DNA from: Verpa conica
Taxonomy: Eukaryota; Ascomycota; Pezizomycetes; Pezizales; Morchellaceae
Direction of reading: 5' to 3'
Assembly: GCA_033030425.1 (NCBI GenBank)
Contig: JAUFSD010000014.1
Coordinates: 372,001 to 436,000, forward strand
DNA: 64,000 nt
Position 1 is the first letter of the stretch; the number at the start of each line of letters is the position of its first letter. A program made the position numbers and the translations under genes. The notes under the pieces are model-generated. The model searched no databases and was not told the origin of the DNA. It worked only from the letters and a program-made list of their open reading frames with translations. Of the stretch, positions 48,112 through 61,029 are shown in pieces.

Positions 48112-49811
48112 CTATTTTATTCCCATTTTCGCTGCCATAAATTCCTTCATCCACCCAGCGCTCTTCTTTGGTGTTCTCTCAGAGTTATTATCATGATCGA
48201 CAAAGGTGACCCCGAACTTCGCTGTGTAGCCTTCTTGCCCTGAATAACCGTTCTTATCAGTATGTCTTCTCGAATCTGTCATGAAAATAGGAGAGCTATA
48301 CACTCAAAGTTATCTGCAAATGCCCACGCTAGATAACTCTTAACCGGCACTCCCTCGCTAATACACTCCGCCATAGCGTTGACATATCCACGGAAATAAG
48401 CAATCCTAAAATCGTCATTGACAGCATCCTCTTTCTTCATGTCCTTCTCCCCCGGGCAGATAACGCCGTTCTATACATAATCAGCCTGTAATCCCGACAC
48501 ATAAATAAGAGAACTCACCTCAGTAACATATATATCCTTCTCATACCTCTCCCACAGAAATCTCAGCAGCTTCCCAAATCCCCAGGGTACAGGCCGTACC
48601 CAACTCAGCCCTGCAGCCGGACCGATCTCTGTTCCATCTGGCGCAGTAGTAATGCTCTCATTATCCCCAAAAAACCTGTTTTGCCAGTCCTTCTCCGCAA
48701 TTGGAGTTACACGCTTCCGTGCATAGTAAGTTGTGTAATGGTTAAGCCCAAAGAAGTCACTGCTACCTTTCAAGAGCGCAGACTCTGCAGGCGTGAACTT
48801 CGGAAGACGAGTGCCAACAAGCGTACGAAGTAGAGGTGGATAGTCGCCCGTGAAGCAGGGATCAGCGAGCCAGAGTGTAGACAGAGTGAGGTGGTTTATT
48901 GCCGCAGCCTTACCTAGTTATTTTTAGCGAAGTTATAAGTTGGGCGGTAATAACTTACTCTCTTCAGTCTGATCCCACGGCTCCGCCCAGTTCCCATTAA
49001 TTACAATCCCAATCTTTCCGCCCTGGGTCGCAAACTCCTCACGGTAGATCTTGACAGCGTTCGCGTGTGCAAGGAGCAGGTTATGCCCGACTATATACGG
49101 TTCTAACATACTATCCCCTTTCCTTATACCCTCCCCGCTGCTGCTGCGTCCTGGTGCATGAGCGCCTATACAGTGGCCAAGTACACTGTAAATGTTTGGC
49201 TCATTTATTGTTAACCAGATATTCACAAGGTCGCCGAAGTTCTCGAAACAGACTCTAGCATAGCGGTTGAAATCTTCTACTATCTCACCGGATAGAAAAC
49301 CATTGTATTTATCCTGTAGTGTCTGTGGGAGGTCCCAATGAAAGAGGGTGGGCATTGGCTCTATTCCTGCGGCCTTGAGCGCAGTGATGAAGCGCCGGTA
49401 GTGGACAATGCCGAGGGGGTTTATGGGAGAGGTGGAGGTTCCGAGAGGAATGATACGGGACCAAGAGAGGGAGAAACGATGGCAGTTTACGCCTAGGTTG
49501 GCATTAGGCCTTGTTCTATCGGGGATGAGAATTAGTTGAGTGGGCTTACCATAGCTCTTCATCAAAGCAATGTCTTCTTCCCAGCGGGTGTAGGATTCAG
49601 TCCCGGCGGCGTTTGATTTATTGTCTTCAGTGGTGTTGGGGAGGGAGGAGAAGGTGTCCCAGATTGAAGGGCCACGGCCATCGGCGCTGGGGGAGCCTTC
49701 AACTTGGGCAGATGCTAAATAATGTTAATATATTTTTATATAAAATAAGGGAGGGTGAATACCTGTGGCGTAACCCCAGAGGAATTCTTTGGGGAGGGTA
49801 TCTGAGGTCAT
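48112..49811 (-). CDS. Intracellular GH1 beta-glucosidase
   Basis: Six exons, 49811-49763, 49714-49550, 49492-48959, 48913-48519, 48470-48302 and 48239-48112, give 479 residues. It hydrolyses terminal beta-D-glucosyl bonds, for example in cellobiose. GH1 signatures in order: FLWGYATASAQVEG at the N-terminus, HRFSLSWSRI, the acid/base motif TINEP (Glu169), FFGLNHYTTYYARK, the nucleophile motif VTENG (Glu381, split by intron 4), and DNFEWQEGYTAKFGV near the end. The last intron uses a GTATAG donor; only that choice restores EWQEG. Without a signal peptide the enzyme should act in the cytosol on imported sugar. It is divergent from a sugar transporter, as in known cellodextrin systems. Confidence 0.93.
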
Positions 49812-51106
49812 GGTATTGAAGTTATACGATAGCTTTTGAGTTAGTTATAGCTCCCCGGCCGGTTTAGTTCTGACTGATGGGCGCTCAAGACCCTGATATA
49901 AATCTAATATTCACGAAATGTCCAAAGCCTCACCTAGATATCTGCCTAAAAGCAACACCATGAGCCCTTCTCAAAGCACCCTGTCGACATGTGCGTAAAC
50001 ACCCCCAACCTAACCTTTCCCTTCCCTTCCCCCCCCCTTCCCCCACCTCCACTTCCCCTTCCCTTGCTCAACCCCACCCTCGGATCTCTAGCCGCAATGA
50101 TGTCAACACGGCACTCTCCATCCCCAGAAAAACGGGGAGTGTCGGGAAACACAAACAGTATACAAAATGCGGGGAACCCCTGTCTACCGACACTCCCCGG
50201 ACCCGGATATCGTGCCCTGGAGAGGCCCCCGTTTGTGCTAGCGATATAGGCAGAATGGGCCACTCTACCGAGGACAGGCGTTACGCGGGTACATCTAGTG
50301 CAGCTTTAAGCTTCAACTGTTGCACATCAACGTGTACCTCTACTAGCCCCTTGGTTCCCGGGTATGGGGTACAAGTGAGGTACATGTAGCCATCGCATGT
50401 AGAGTAGAGAGTACTCTAGAGTAGGGCACTGCTGCATGCATCCACAAACGGTACCCTAGATGCCATATGAGCTCATCTGATGTATCGTAGATCCAACCCC
50501 AACTATACCTATCATTCGTACCCCTCGGCCTAGCCTCCGATACTCCGCGGACAATAACCAGCTGAGTCAGTCAAATATTCACAGTCCATCACTCGACCAG
50601 ACAGCTGAACGTGGGGTGTCTCACTCCCCGCAACTTCTTCCCCTCAGCAGCCATCATGCAACCCGCTACCGGGTAATCGGTTAATTCTCATGAACTTCTC
50701 GCTACCGCACAACCCTTCCCCACACTCTTTTCTTTTCCCCATATTTCCAACTTCCTGGTATTTTTAATAACGTATTAATACTACTTCATACAATGTCATC
50801 TCACGATACCTGAAAGCTTTCCCGGGTAATTGGGTACTTTTAATATATTTTTCTCTCTCTTGTTTCTTGTTTGCCTGGTAGGCCTAGACCCTTCGCCACC
50901 ACTTGTGAAACCTCTATCTTAGGCCTAAATCTCTGTTTGCAGTGCTCGCCGCGTACTTTACACAATGCGCAGAAACAAAAAAAGGGACATTGCTTTTTTC
51001 TCCAACCGCAGTCTGTTCTTGATTTTGTATATAACCTTCCCCCCCCACCCTCATCGAGTAAATATCATCAATTACCTCTTCATCTTCATCTTCTTTGTTG
51101 CCTAGA
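49812..51106. promoter_or_regulatory. Shared promoter region of GH1 and transporter, CreA-like sites
   Basis: A 1.3-kb divergent region. It holds SYGGRG sites, the consensus of the carbon repressor CreA/Mig1: GCGGGG at 50169-50174, GTGGGG at 50611-50616 and, on the minus strand, GCGGGG at 50626-50631. A 13-bp inverted repeat, CGGGGAGTGTCGG at 50133-50145 with its complement at 50187-50199, surrounds the first site. A pyrimidine tract is at 50020-50075. Confidence 0.5.
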
Positions 51107-52946
51107 ATGGCATCTCAGCCTACCTCACATACAGAAGATATCAAGCATTCCCGCGCTGTAGACCATGTCGAGCTTTCTCACATAGACACAACAAAAGCGA
51201 AGGAGCAAGCCCTCTTTGATGCCGAGAACAAGCGAGAACACGAGCAAACTTTTAAGCAAGCTTTTCGCGATGAGAAAGGGGTGTTGCTATGGGCTACTGT
51301 ATTTGCGGCTGCAGCGCTGAGTTGGGGTTTTGATGCGCAAGTGGTGAGTCCATAGCCCCCCCCTTAGCAGTTAACCTCGCAAATCGTGCAAAATTCTTGG
51401 GCCCAGTTGACTGGTTTGGGGTTAGAATGGAGCGGCGATCAGTGTAAACTCGTTTAGGAGAGATTTTGGATACGTTTATAAAGGAGAGGCAGTTCTGCCG
51501 GCAAACTGGCAGACGGCTTTTAATGTCATGTCTTCAGGTTTGTCTACTCCCAGTATTCTATAGCTGGTTAACTTATTTATATACCCACCAGTCGGCCAAT
51601 TTTTCGGTGGTCTAGCAGCCGGCTATGTCGCCGACCGCATCGGGCGGAAATGGTGCATGTGGGTAGGCTCCTGGGTCCTCGTCGCTGGAATCGCGATGGA
51701 AGTCGCTGCCACATCGAGAGCCGTATTCGTAGTCGCAAAGCTAGTCCTCGGGTTCGCACTAGGTTTCTATCTGAGTATGGCACCGGCCTACTGCTCCGAG
51801 GTACTTCCCCAATTACAGTCCCAATACGTATACCTAAATCTAACACCTGCTAGATCTCCCCGGTAATACTTCGCGGTATTACAACCTGTGGAGTCTCACT
51901 CGCCATTGTTATCGGCCAGCTACTCTCCAACGCCGTTATCAAAGCCTTCGGAGAAAGAGATGACAGGTGGGCCTACCGCGCCCCCTTCTGCATACAGTTC
52001 CTCCTCCCTGCCTTCCTCATCCTCGTGGTCCCATTTGCCCCAGAGTCCCCCTGGTATCTGGTCCGCCACGGCAACATCGGCGGCGCCTCCGCAGCACTAC
52101 AGCGACTCCACGGGAAAGACCGCGACGTCTCCGCCCGCCTCGCGCAGATCCAGCAGACGCTCAAACTTGAGAGTGAGCTGTACGCCAATGCGACCTGGGC
52201 AGACTGCTTCCGCGGTGTTGACGCGCGGAGAACAATGATAACGCTAGGCGCATTCTGCTGCCAGCATTTATCAGGGATTATCTTTGTGCTTGGGTACTCG
52301 ACGTATTTCTTTCAGCTTGCGGGGCTGCCAACTTCGCAGACGTTTTCATTGGGGGTCGGGGTGACGGCTTGTGGGGTTGCTGGGAACATTTCTTCGTGGT
52401 GGCTGGTGAATAGTGCTGGGAGGCGGATTGTGACGTTGGTGGGCATGTGTATGCTGACGGTTATATTATTCCTGATTGGTGTGATGGATGTTATACCTGC
52501 TACTGCTGCTCAATGGGTACAGAGTAGTCTCACGGTTATCTATGCTTATGTGTGGTTTTTGACGATTGGGGCAATGGGATATGTCATACTTGGTGAAGCG
52601 AGTAGTCCAAGGTTGAGGAGTAGGACTATCGGTCTTACGACGGTGGTGCAGAGCCTTTGGGGATTGATTATGAATTTTGCGATTCCTTATTTGGTTCGTA
52701 TATAAGGTCTTCTGGGTATGTTTGTGGCTTACACAACTATAGGTGAATCCCGACGAAGCGAACCTCCGTGGTAAAGTCGGGTTTATCTTCGGTGCGACAA
52801 GCTTGATAAGTACCGTCTGGGTGTTCTTCTGTGTTCCTGAGTTTAAGGGATTGACCTTTTCGGAGATTGATGAACGGTTCAAGAAGCGGGTTCCCGCCCG
52901 GAGGTTTATGGAGTATAAGGATGATGATCATGTCAGGTCTGGTTAG
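51107..52946 (+). CDS. MFS sugar porter, alpha/beta-glucoside transporter type
   Basis: Five exons, 51107-51343, 51426-51537, 51592-51800, 51854-52693 and 52743-52946, give 533 residues. About twelve membrane helices are visible after a charged 60-residue N-terminus. Sugar-porter signatures: VADRIGRKW between helices 2 and 3, a PESPWYLVR motif after helix 6, NSAGRR between helices 8 and 9, and PEFKGLTFSEIDERF after helix 12. The ESPWYLVR form is typical of the maltose/alpha-glucoside proton symporter group, which also includes fungal disaccharide carriers, so the exact sugar is open. Being divergent from an intracellular GH1 enzyme suggests it imports a beta-linked disaccharide such as cellobiose. 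Confidence 0.92.
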
Positions 52947-53136
52947 CAGAGTTACGAGTGAGGTTGGAATAAGAATCTCGGGACTCGCCGTATCATGCAT
53001 GCATTCATCGGCAGGGTAATGTACAGGGTTCATTTTCAGCGACGACATCAGTGGTTTCTTTTATTATATATAATTTCAATCCAGCCGGCTTATAAAAGAC
53101 GGAATAGAAGCCTTCAGCACTCCTGTTCTAGTAGAA

Positions 53137-54027
53137 ATGATCCCGTTTAATCTCTCCGCTACTCTTAACGCTCTCAGGGTTATAAAGAACCCAGCACTCT
53201 GCTACCCCCACCTCACTATAAACACCTTCAACGACCTCCCTGTACCCCTAGGGAGGGGGCTCAGGGATGGCGAGAAGGGCGCGGATATCAGGGCTGTGAT
53301 ATTAGATAAAGATAACTGCTTTGCAGTGCCGCACGCATTAGAGGTGTTTCCAGGGTATAACGTAACGTATTCTCACTAGTTTTTCAAGCACTTCCGTGTG
53401 CGAATGACGCTTGTTTAGCTATTAATATTCCGTGTATGGAATAGGCTAAATTCAAGCAACTCCGAGAAGCATACCCCGGGGATAAACTTCTAATCGTGAG
53501 TAACTCGGCTGGAACATGGGATGACCCTGGGAACAAAGAGGTGTGTGTGCGTGTGTGCGTGTGGCTGCTATTAGAATCAAGTATTAATATTCCTAGGCTG
53601 TGATGCTTGAGAAAAACACCGGTGTTAGAGTCCTCCGCCATTCTACAAAGGTCGGCAACTACTCTAATAAGCCCATTCTCCTACTGATATCGGATAGAAA
53701 CCGGGCTGTTACCATGAGATTTTCGAGTTCTTTCTGCGCTCACCAGATACGGGGGTGACATCACCAGATCAGATCGCGGTCGTGGGTGATAGGTTGTTTA
53801 CTGATGTGCTAATGGCAAATATGATGGGGTCGTGGGGTGTGTGGGTGAAAGATGGTGTTGTTAGCTCGGAAAAGACATTCGTAAGTCCCTATAGAGAGAG
53901 AGGTGAAGGATTACTAATTCTGTCGTAGTTTGGGAAAGTCGAAAGGGGGTTGACGGGGATTCTAGAGAGGAAAGGCTGGAGGCCACCAACGCCAGGCTTG
54001 AGGTTTGTTGGGGATCATTCCAGATAG
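53137..54027 (+). CDS. gep4: Mitochondrial phosphatidylglycerophosphatase Gep4-like
   Basis: Five exons, 53137-53361, 53445-53540, 53597-53650, 53698-53880 and 53929-54027, give 218 residues. The enzyme dephosphorylates phosphatidylglycerophosphate on the matrix side of the inner mitochondrial membrane, a step in cardiolipin synthesis. It is a HAD-type phosphatase: motif I is AVILDKDNC with Asp57 and Asp59, motif II is LLIVSNSAG, the conserved Lys is in KPGC, and motif III is VVGDRLFTDVLMAN. The N-terminal MIPFNLSATLNALRVIKNP is the usual Gep4 start. The intron starting GTGTGTGTGC has a simple-repeat 5' end. All introns are phase 0. Confidence 0.93.
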
Positions 54028-56075
54028 GCTTTTGTATACTTTTATAAAATCGAATCAGACATAGCTGTTCGAGGCTATGAATAGGGATTATTCATGTTTT
54101 TAATGGCTTCTGATACCCCCTCTTTATACCTATAAGCCAATAGAGATTATATAAAAGACTCATGGGGACATACCTTCAGTCCTATGCCATTTTACATGAT
54201 AACCATCCACCTCACCTCTACACCTTCAGGTCGGTACTTTAACGTATCTACAAAGGCTAACAGACCTTTAATACCACTACCTATTGCCATAGTGCCCTAT
54301 ACCAGATCATACTATGGTGCCCCATGATACCACCTCTGCAGTGCTTTAAATATAAACGCACTTACTCACCCCTCCCCTATTTTACCTGCGGGCATTTACT
54401 AATGTCTACTTAGGGCCCAATACCATACTATTTGACTACTGGTTTCTCCGCCTGCCCTAGAGATCCCAATTCTCGTCCTTAGGTGTCCCAGTTCTTGGCT
54501 TGGTCGCTACACTCTTGTTATCCTCCACGGCCGGGAATCTCCATTCTCACCAGCTTAAAGCCCCATCTATTGAGATATCTACTCCATTATTATATATATA
54601 AGTTGATAAATACTCGACATGTAGAATCTATACTAGGTTGATAGTCATTTAATAATATAAGGTAGGGTTACTGTCTTTCTTTGGCTTCCTGAGCACTCCT
54701 AATTATACAATGAGGTCCTTCAGGTGTGCAAGTACTTCATAATGAACTTAGTCTCCCAAGTACGTTAAATACGCCCAAGTAGCTAGGAGCTCTTACCTTT
54801 GAAATTTATCTAGTAATCCCACTATAGTTTACTCAGAAATGCCCTAGCGCAAGTATCTTTCTTCCTAGTGCTAATTAAAAATGATGCATCTCATGGGCTC
54901 TTGGGTAGACTGTAGAAACTGTTTTATGGGCTATGCTATAAAATAGTAGAAACAATAACAGTTGAAGAGAAGCAGGCAAAAAAAACACGTAACATGCTGT
55001 TAAAGAGTGCAAAAAGAAAAAGCCACCCTCACTAAGCTACATGCATTCTTATACAAATTAATGGGCTTAATTACTTACTTATTCCATACACAACATGCAC
55101 CAGTAATTCATTGCAGGAATATCTGCTTTTGAGAATCTAGGCTCGCTCTAATTTCATGTTCTTTTAAGGCGATTGGACTGTGTACTGGAAAAGCGGCGTA
55201 GATTCCGCATTGGAGTGTTGTGCTTGCGCCTGGGATTCTTGTTAGTAGGAATTGCCCCTAGCTCCTTGTTAAATGTTAGTTGGAGTCGTGGGGAATATGC
55301 GAAATTAATCAACCCGTCTATATGACTGATTTGGGTGGTAAAGTATATGGGGTGCTGTAAAATGATGCACATTTCGACCTCGCAACGCCCAAACACCCCC
55401 ATTTTGCCACAACACAAGACTCAAAATAATCACAAATTTCAATGGTAGATATTTTTCTATTGGAATATAGAATATAGTATCTGATGTTACTCTGTGAAAA
55501 AAAATTACTTCTAAGTGAAAACTAGCACTAGGGACACAATTCACTGCGATAAAATGCTATGCAGCATGGTAAATAATTATAAGGATACTCCAGCTTCTCT
55601 TGAAAGGAGTACTAAGATCTAGTATATGGTGCTGGATTCAGTGGGGATAGCACGTACAAGCGCTGGAATCTAGCATTTTTGTACTTTAATTTACCACCAG
55701 TGGTAAAAAATACTTTTGACCATTTATGATTCCATACTCTTACTCCCAAAATATTTCAAAGACTTATACACATTTTACACCATAAAAGAAAAAGTGTTTA
55801 TAAATATTTTAGGAAAAATTGCCCCATCCTCTTTAGACCCTTAAGAAAATAGCAGAAAAGAAATCAGATAACAATGTTCGTAGGCCCTAGATTCAAACCA
55901 TCCTCACCCTCCATATACTCGTAACTCCAGCATTTGCACCTATGTTTCATCCAGCCCCATCACCATCATATCACCCTAAGACCCAGGTCTAAATATAAAT
56001 CCATATATCGCATCACATTATTTAACCCTAACACAAAAAGGCCTATTTTCATTCCCCCCCCCCCAAAAAAAAAAA
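54028..56075. other. Convergent intergenic region, nothing recognised
   Basis: About 2 kb of A/T-rich DNA between two converging genes. It contains an 18-bp near-palindrome TTTACCACCAGTGGTAAA at 55690-55707 and a C12/A12 run at 56054-56075. No gene, RNA or transposon could be recognised. Confidence 0.55.
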
Positions 56076-57998
56076 CTAATCTGTTTTCCTCCCCGTTAAC
56101 CTTTTCCCTTCCTCGTCATCATCACTCCATTCATCCATTTCCCCACCCACACTAAACATTGTCTCCTCTACGCTGTCTCGTCCTCTATCCATACTCCTTC
56201 TCCCTTGTTGCTGCGTTATAGGTGCAAGGCCCTGAGATGCCCTTCCTACTTCGGGCACCATAGCCCCATTCCCACCTTCCGTAGTGCCATTGCGCGCATG
56301 CCCCTGCTCTTCATCTCCTTCGTCGTCACTATCAGCCAATGAAGCGATTTCAAACCCGTCGTCATCCTGCGCAAGCTCTTCGGACATAGCAAAACGGCGG
56401 TTGTTGGCAGTAGGACGCCACAAGTAGGCAATGACACCGATATCAACGAGATATACCAAGTTCAACCAACCATCTAAAACAAACCATCGAGTTTTCCAAT
56501 GACTTGGGATAAAATCGGGGCTTCCGTGACCGGCAAACGTGAGACTATTCAAAAAGAAGAACCCAAAAATCACGACAATACTACCTAGCAAAACCCACCA
56601 GAGGCGCTTATACATCAGCAGCTTCACATTTTGTTTTCTCTCTAGAAGATCTTTCATCGTGAGTTTTAATGAGTTAAGGGTCCATATGTAGAATGCGGTA
56701 AGGGTTGCTGCGAGCGGTAGGATGACGAGCATTACTAAAGGGCCGGCAGAGTCGGGAGTGATGGTGAGGGATGCAATAGCATAGACGACTCCGAAAACAA
56801 AGTGTGCAACAGCAAGAATACGGACATATTTCATTAAGGGTCCGAGTGAAGGCCTGGTGGGATAGATTAGTAGAGTTTCAAGAATTGTAAGGTGGGAGTA
56901 CATGGAGGGGGGGGGGTTACTTGACAACACCGTAGCCCATGCAAACAATGAGTAACAAGAAGAAGGAAAACGAATTACGAGCGGCGTTGAGGATTGCGAC
57001 AACGATCATTAGCACCTTTGAAGCGGTGTTTGAGCCATGGACATTCATGTAATCGTAGAAAGCCCATGTAATTAGCATCTCTATGATAAGAAAGATAACG
57101 ATCGCCGTAATGTAGTTTTGTACAGGTACTATTACACTAACGGTTAATTACATGGCTTGGGTTTGGAGGAAAGTTGAATATTGTACTCACAGATATCCTG
57201 TCTATGCTGCACATATAGAAACGCCCACAGCGCCCCAATAACCGCATACACAATCGTCAACCCTCCATAAAACGGAAGTTTCGCAATCTGAGCCGCCGGC
57301 AGTTCACCATAGGAATTCTGGAACGTAACGACTGCATTATACTCAACATCTATAGGATTAAATCCAGTTGCCCAGACGCAGTAATATCCAGTCCTCTTAA
57401 TGGGGTAGTAAATTGGCTCAACCTTTTTGAGGTTGATAGCAGCATTGTAAATACTCCCGGTAGAGCTTTTGTTTGTGTTCGACTCGAGAATAAATTTACC
57501 GACATCCGTAGAGTTACAGAGGTCAGCTTTGATGTTATCATCAGTACAAATGTATTTTTTCTACAACAAGTGCAACGCGTAAGCCGTCAGTAATGCTAGT
57601 GCCACCGGGGGCCAAGAAGACTTGGGGTCAGGAGAGCGCCCGAAGCAGTGCAAAAGGTACGAACATCGAATGAATCCTCGCTTGGATACCGCCCCAGGAA
57701 ACTCTCATCTCTAAATTCGAAGATAATCAAAGACACCGTATGGTCATCGTGGTGAGGTGTGAATTTAACAGTTATTGCCGGATCGAGGTTCCCGCCCCAT
57801 GCCTTCTTGTTATACATTCCTGAGCATTGTTGCTGGTCGCCATCGCTTCTCTACAAACTCCCGGTTAGACATCCAAATACATTGGCATTTCTTTTCCCCA
57901 GAAAGATGAGAGGTAGGTACCAAAGGATATTCATTCGCCAACGCAATACTAGCGGTAGTTGTCAGTGCAAGCAGCGCAGCTTGCAGCCAGCCACGCAT
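56076..57998 (-). CDS. Lung-7-TM / PTM1-like membrane protein
   Basis: Five exons, 57998-57921, 57850-57665, 57560-57191, 57128-56921 and 56853-56076, give 539 residues. A signal peptide (MRGWLQAALLALTTTASIALA) leads into a luminal domain with CSGMYNKKAWGG and several cysteines (YICTDD, DLCNST, GYYCVWATGFN). Seven membrane helices follow from about residue 185, including the conserved DILPVQNYITAIV entry and NAARNSFSFFLLLIVCMGYG. The C-terminal tail is acidic and Ser/Gly-rich. This is the GOST/Lung-7-TM family, found in Golgi and endosomal membranes; yeast Ptm1 is the nearest named member. Its molecular role is not settled. The donor of intron 2 (GTTCGT at 57664) is the least certain boundary; alternatives would change up to about 15 residues. 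Confidence 0.9.
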
Positions 57999-59308
57999 GT
58001 TGTATTGAGAGTCAGAGGTTACGCTAGGAGAGAGTTAACTCAACACGTGTATCAGTATTCAGGTGTTCCTGTTGGTGAGTTCTAGAAGATTGCTGTATGT
58101 ACATAGACTTGTTGACAGTTGGGTGGAACGGCGGGACGGGCTGCAACTCTATCTATGAATGTCTTGCGCTGTTGCGTATGCTTGGGACTGCTGCGCCATC
58201 AGGGTCCGGGGGTTGTCTTTGTAATGGCACAGGCCCGGATTGAAGACAACAACGACTTTGTGAGAGGGCTCAGCCACGCCAAGCTAGCCTTGGCGCTGTA
58301 GATGGCCGCCGCTCCTGCCGGAATCGTTTAATTTTGGCTCCCCTAAGAACGATGGAATGGGAAAGAGACACAAGGCAAGGCCGAATAGCCGCGTACAAAC
58401 TCTTGTCAATAGATCATTTTTGTGCGCACGCCGCGCCGCAGGTATTACAGGTATCGTTTTACGCTTATAGAAATATCTGAACTTTACAAGTATAGTATAC
58501 CTACGGTTTGGTAAATTTCCTACACGAGTACATACAATAAATACATATACCTACATAGAGCTATATACAGTCGATCAAGTGATAATAGTTCGCTTAATAA
58601 GTAGCAAGTTCCCTAAAAACACCTCAACATATGGTCATAAACCTCACTATATAATAGTAGTATTTCTAGTATGATTGAGATTTGGCTATAGAGAAAATAT
58701 AAAATGTATCTAATGCCTTCCACTAAAAATATGATAGGTTTCGCTAAATAGGACTTTTCTCAGCAGAAACACCACCCCAAACAGGGTCTTATAGAAGTCC
58801 AAGGCTCATGGTTGATTCTCTAGTATCTAAAGGCTACATGTACTCCTGATTTTTTTCGGTGTTCTGTGTTGAGATCTTAGAAGCCGGAAGGACCTTCCCA
58901 AATATACGAAAATGCCGCCAAGATCATACAAATCTGGCATGGCCCAAGCCCCTCTACTAGGTAGATGTTTTTTTCTATAACATGCACCTTTAATTATATA
59001 GGGTCCAAAAGCTAGTGGCTATAGATAGTTACCTATTTTTCCACTGATTAAATTCTTAATTGGATGTGTTGTGAATATTCTATACTGCTGTGATTGTGCT
59101 CAAATCCCCCACTTTGGCATCGGACTGTACTTAGTCATATGATGTCACTCGATACATGTACCCTAACGAGTTCTCGCGCTAATAAGAAAAGATAGGTAGC
59201 AATAATAGTTTCCTAGCCCAGGAGTTTTTTCTAGGTCCCATAGATATCTTTATCCTCTCTACAAACTCTTATTAAATCAGTAAAATCTTAATTAGACCCA
59301 ATCATACA
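57999..59308. other. Intergenic, nothing recognised
   Basis: About 1.3 kb. The first 400 bp (GC-rich) are the promoter side of the PTM1-like gene. The rest, to the 3' end of the DUF1308 gene, is A/T-rich with no gene seen. Confidence 0.55.
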
Positions 59309-61029
59309 TCACCCCAAATCCTCAATCCTCTTCGCTTTCCCTACCAAACTTCTTGCAGTATCCAGTACAAACAAGTCCGGTCCCTTCTCTCCCTCTACCA
59401 CCAATCCCTCAATCAACCTTGCAACAGCTCTATTGCTAGTAATAGTAGTGTATCCCTTCTTCCATCCCGTCATAAACACACTCCTATTTACCTGCGAGAG
59501 TTTGCTTGAAATCCGGGCCATACATCCCTCTTCAGACCATATTGAATCCTCCTCCAGATCACCTGATGGCAAAGTTATGATCGGGAGCAAAATATCTTCT
59601 GGAACTAGATGTATTGACGTCGTATGGAACTTCTTGAGCCGCGATGCAGTTGTTTCTTGTGGATCCACAGGCTCTTTGTTGTCTTCGTCGTAACAATATT
59701 GATCATATTCTATACTCGGCTGCTTCTTCCTCTTCTTTCTTTTATCTAATATAAGCAGTGCACGCTCTTTCTCACTTGGACTCCCCACAACATCCACAAT
59801 TTCCTCGAATCGCTCCCTCGCAACTTCCGTACAAACCATTCTCCGCCCTCTCAGTGCAGGCCACAATAGATTTGGTAATAGTGCCAACTCCTTCTCAAAC
59901 TCTAGTTGCCGTAGGATTGCTGGATGGAAGCGAGGCTCTATTTCAACATTTACATTTGAGATATCCGAAATGAGAGCGAGGAGGATAGTGCAGTCTATAT
60001 TCAATACTTGTGAAAAATTCTTATATCTTTGTTCTTCAGTCAGCTCAAGGCTATGTAGCATTGATTCAAGGGTCGGCTTTGGAGAAAGAAGGTCTAGGTC
60101 AGGGCCACATTGAATACGTGCACCGGTAGCGAGTAGGGTGGATAAGAAGTTATCGATTTCAGGAGAAGAGGGGGTAGGGTAGATATTAGGGAGGAAGAAA
60201 AGGATTGTTGGGTGGAGATATTGAATTCTTGTTTGATTGGCTGCTTGGTGGAGGAGTTTTGAGATCTTGATGAGTGATAGGGAAGAAGTTGCCAGCTTTG
60301 TAGGCGTTGGTTCTGTGCCAGGGGAAGTCTCGGCCTCGGAAGAGGAGGTATAGGGGGAGGTAGATTCCTCCCAGCCTGCTTTTGCAATCTCATGGAGAAC
60401 ACGAGAGTTGGTTATTGTAGATACCTTTATCCTAGGAATCCAAACATGATTAGCCTTTGGAAAAACATTTTTATAAGACTGTCTGTACCACTGTAACCCG
60501 CTCTGCGCAACTACATCCACGGAAACTGACGACTTCTTCCGTTTCCCTCTCTTTTCGCTATCCCTTAATATGTCCCCGGGTTCGGTAATCATAAAGTTCT
60601 TTGTAAGACCTTTGATCCCCGTCGTTGACTTTGCAGCAAGCCAAACTGTTTCCAAATATGATAAGTTCGAGCTCCTCAGCGTATGCCGAACTTTCGGCGA
60701 TGTCGGTGCCTCAAATGTAAGCTAAATACATCAGTCAACCTAGATCCACTTTAAGAAGTATGTATGACACTTAGTAAAGCATAATATACCGACTGTAGAC
60801 CCCTTAACTCGCTCTTCACCGCTCCCTGAAAGTGCCGCAGCTCAACCCCTTTGTCCAGTTTGTTCTTTCTCAAACTTTTCTGAAATGCCTCCACCTCATC
60901 CAGAAGTTCGTTGCACCGGTCCACCAGCTCCTCCGCCTCAGGGTTCAATGGCCCATCATCGTGCTCGTCGGAGCCGTCGGAGTCGCCAGCAAAGTCGAAG
61001 TTTTGTGGCATTGGTATTGGTAGATCCAT
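59309..61029 (-). CDS. DUF1308 family protein
   Basis: Two exons, 61029-60790 and 60721-59309, give 550 residues. The N-terminal part (about 20-80) is a predicted helical bundle with ELVDRCNELLDEVEAFQ. The second exon has the pattern of DUF1308/UPF0415 proteins (human C7orf25 group): a strand with VDVVAQSGLQWYRQSY near residues 130-145, a central segment with LNIDCTILLALISDISN (about 300-316), and a C-terminal block with WKKGYTTITSNRAVARLIEG. The VDVVA... and LDCT/ALISD segments resemble a PIN-like nuclease fold, but catalytic acids cannot be confirmed by eye, and the function of the family is unknown to me. No targeting signals. Confidence 0.85.

Noticed and set aside
55690..55707. TTTACCACCAGTGGTAAA palindrome considered as a transposon end
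   Set aside because: No partner copy, target duplication or coding remnant nearby.
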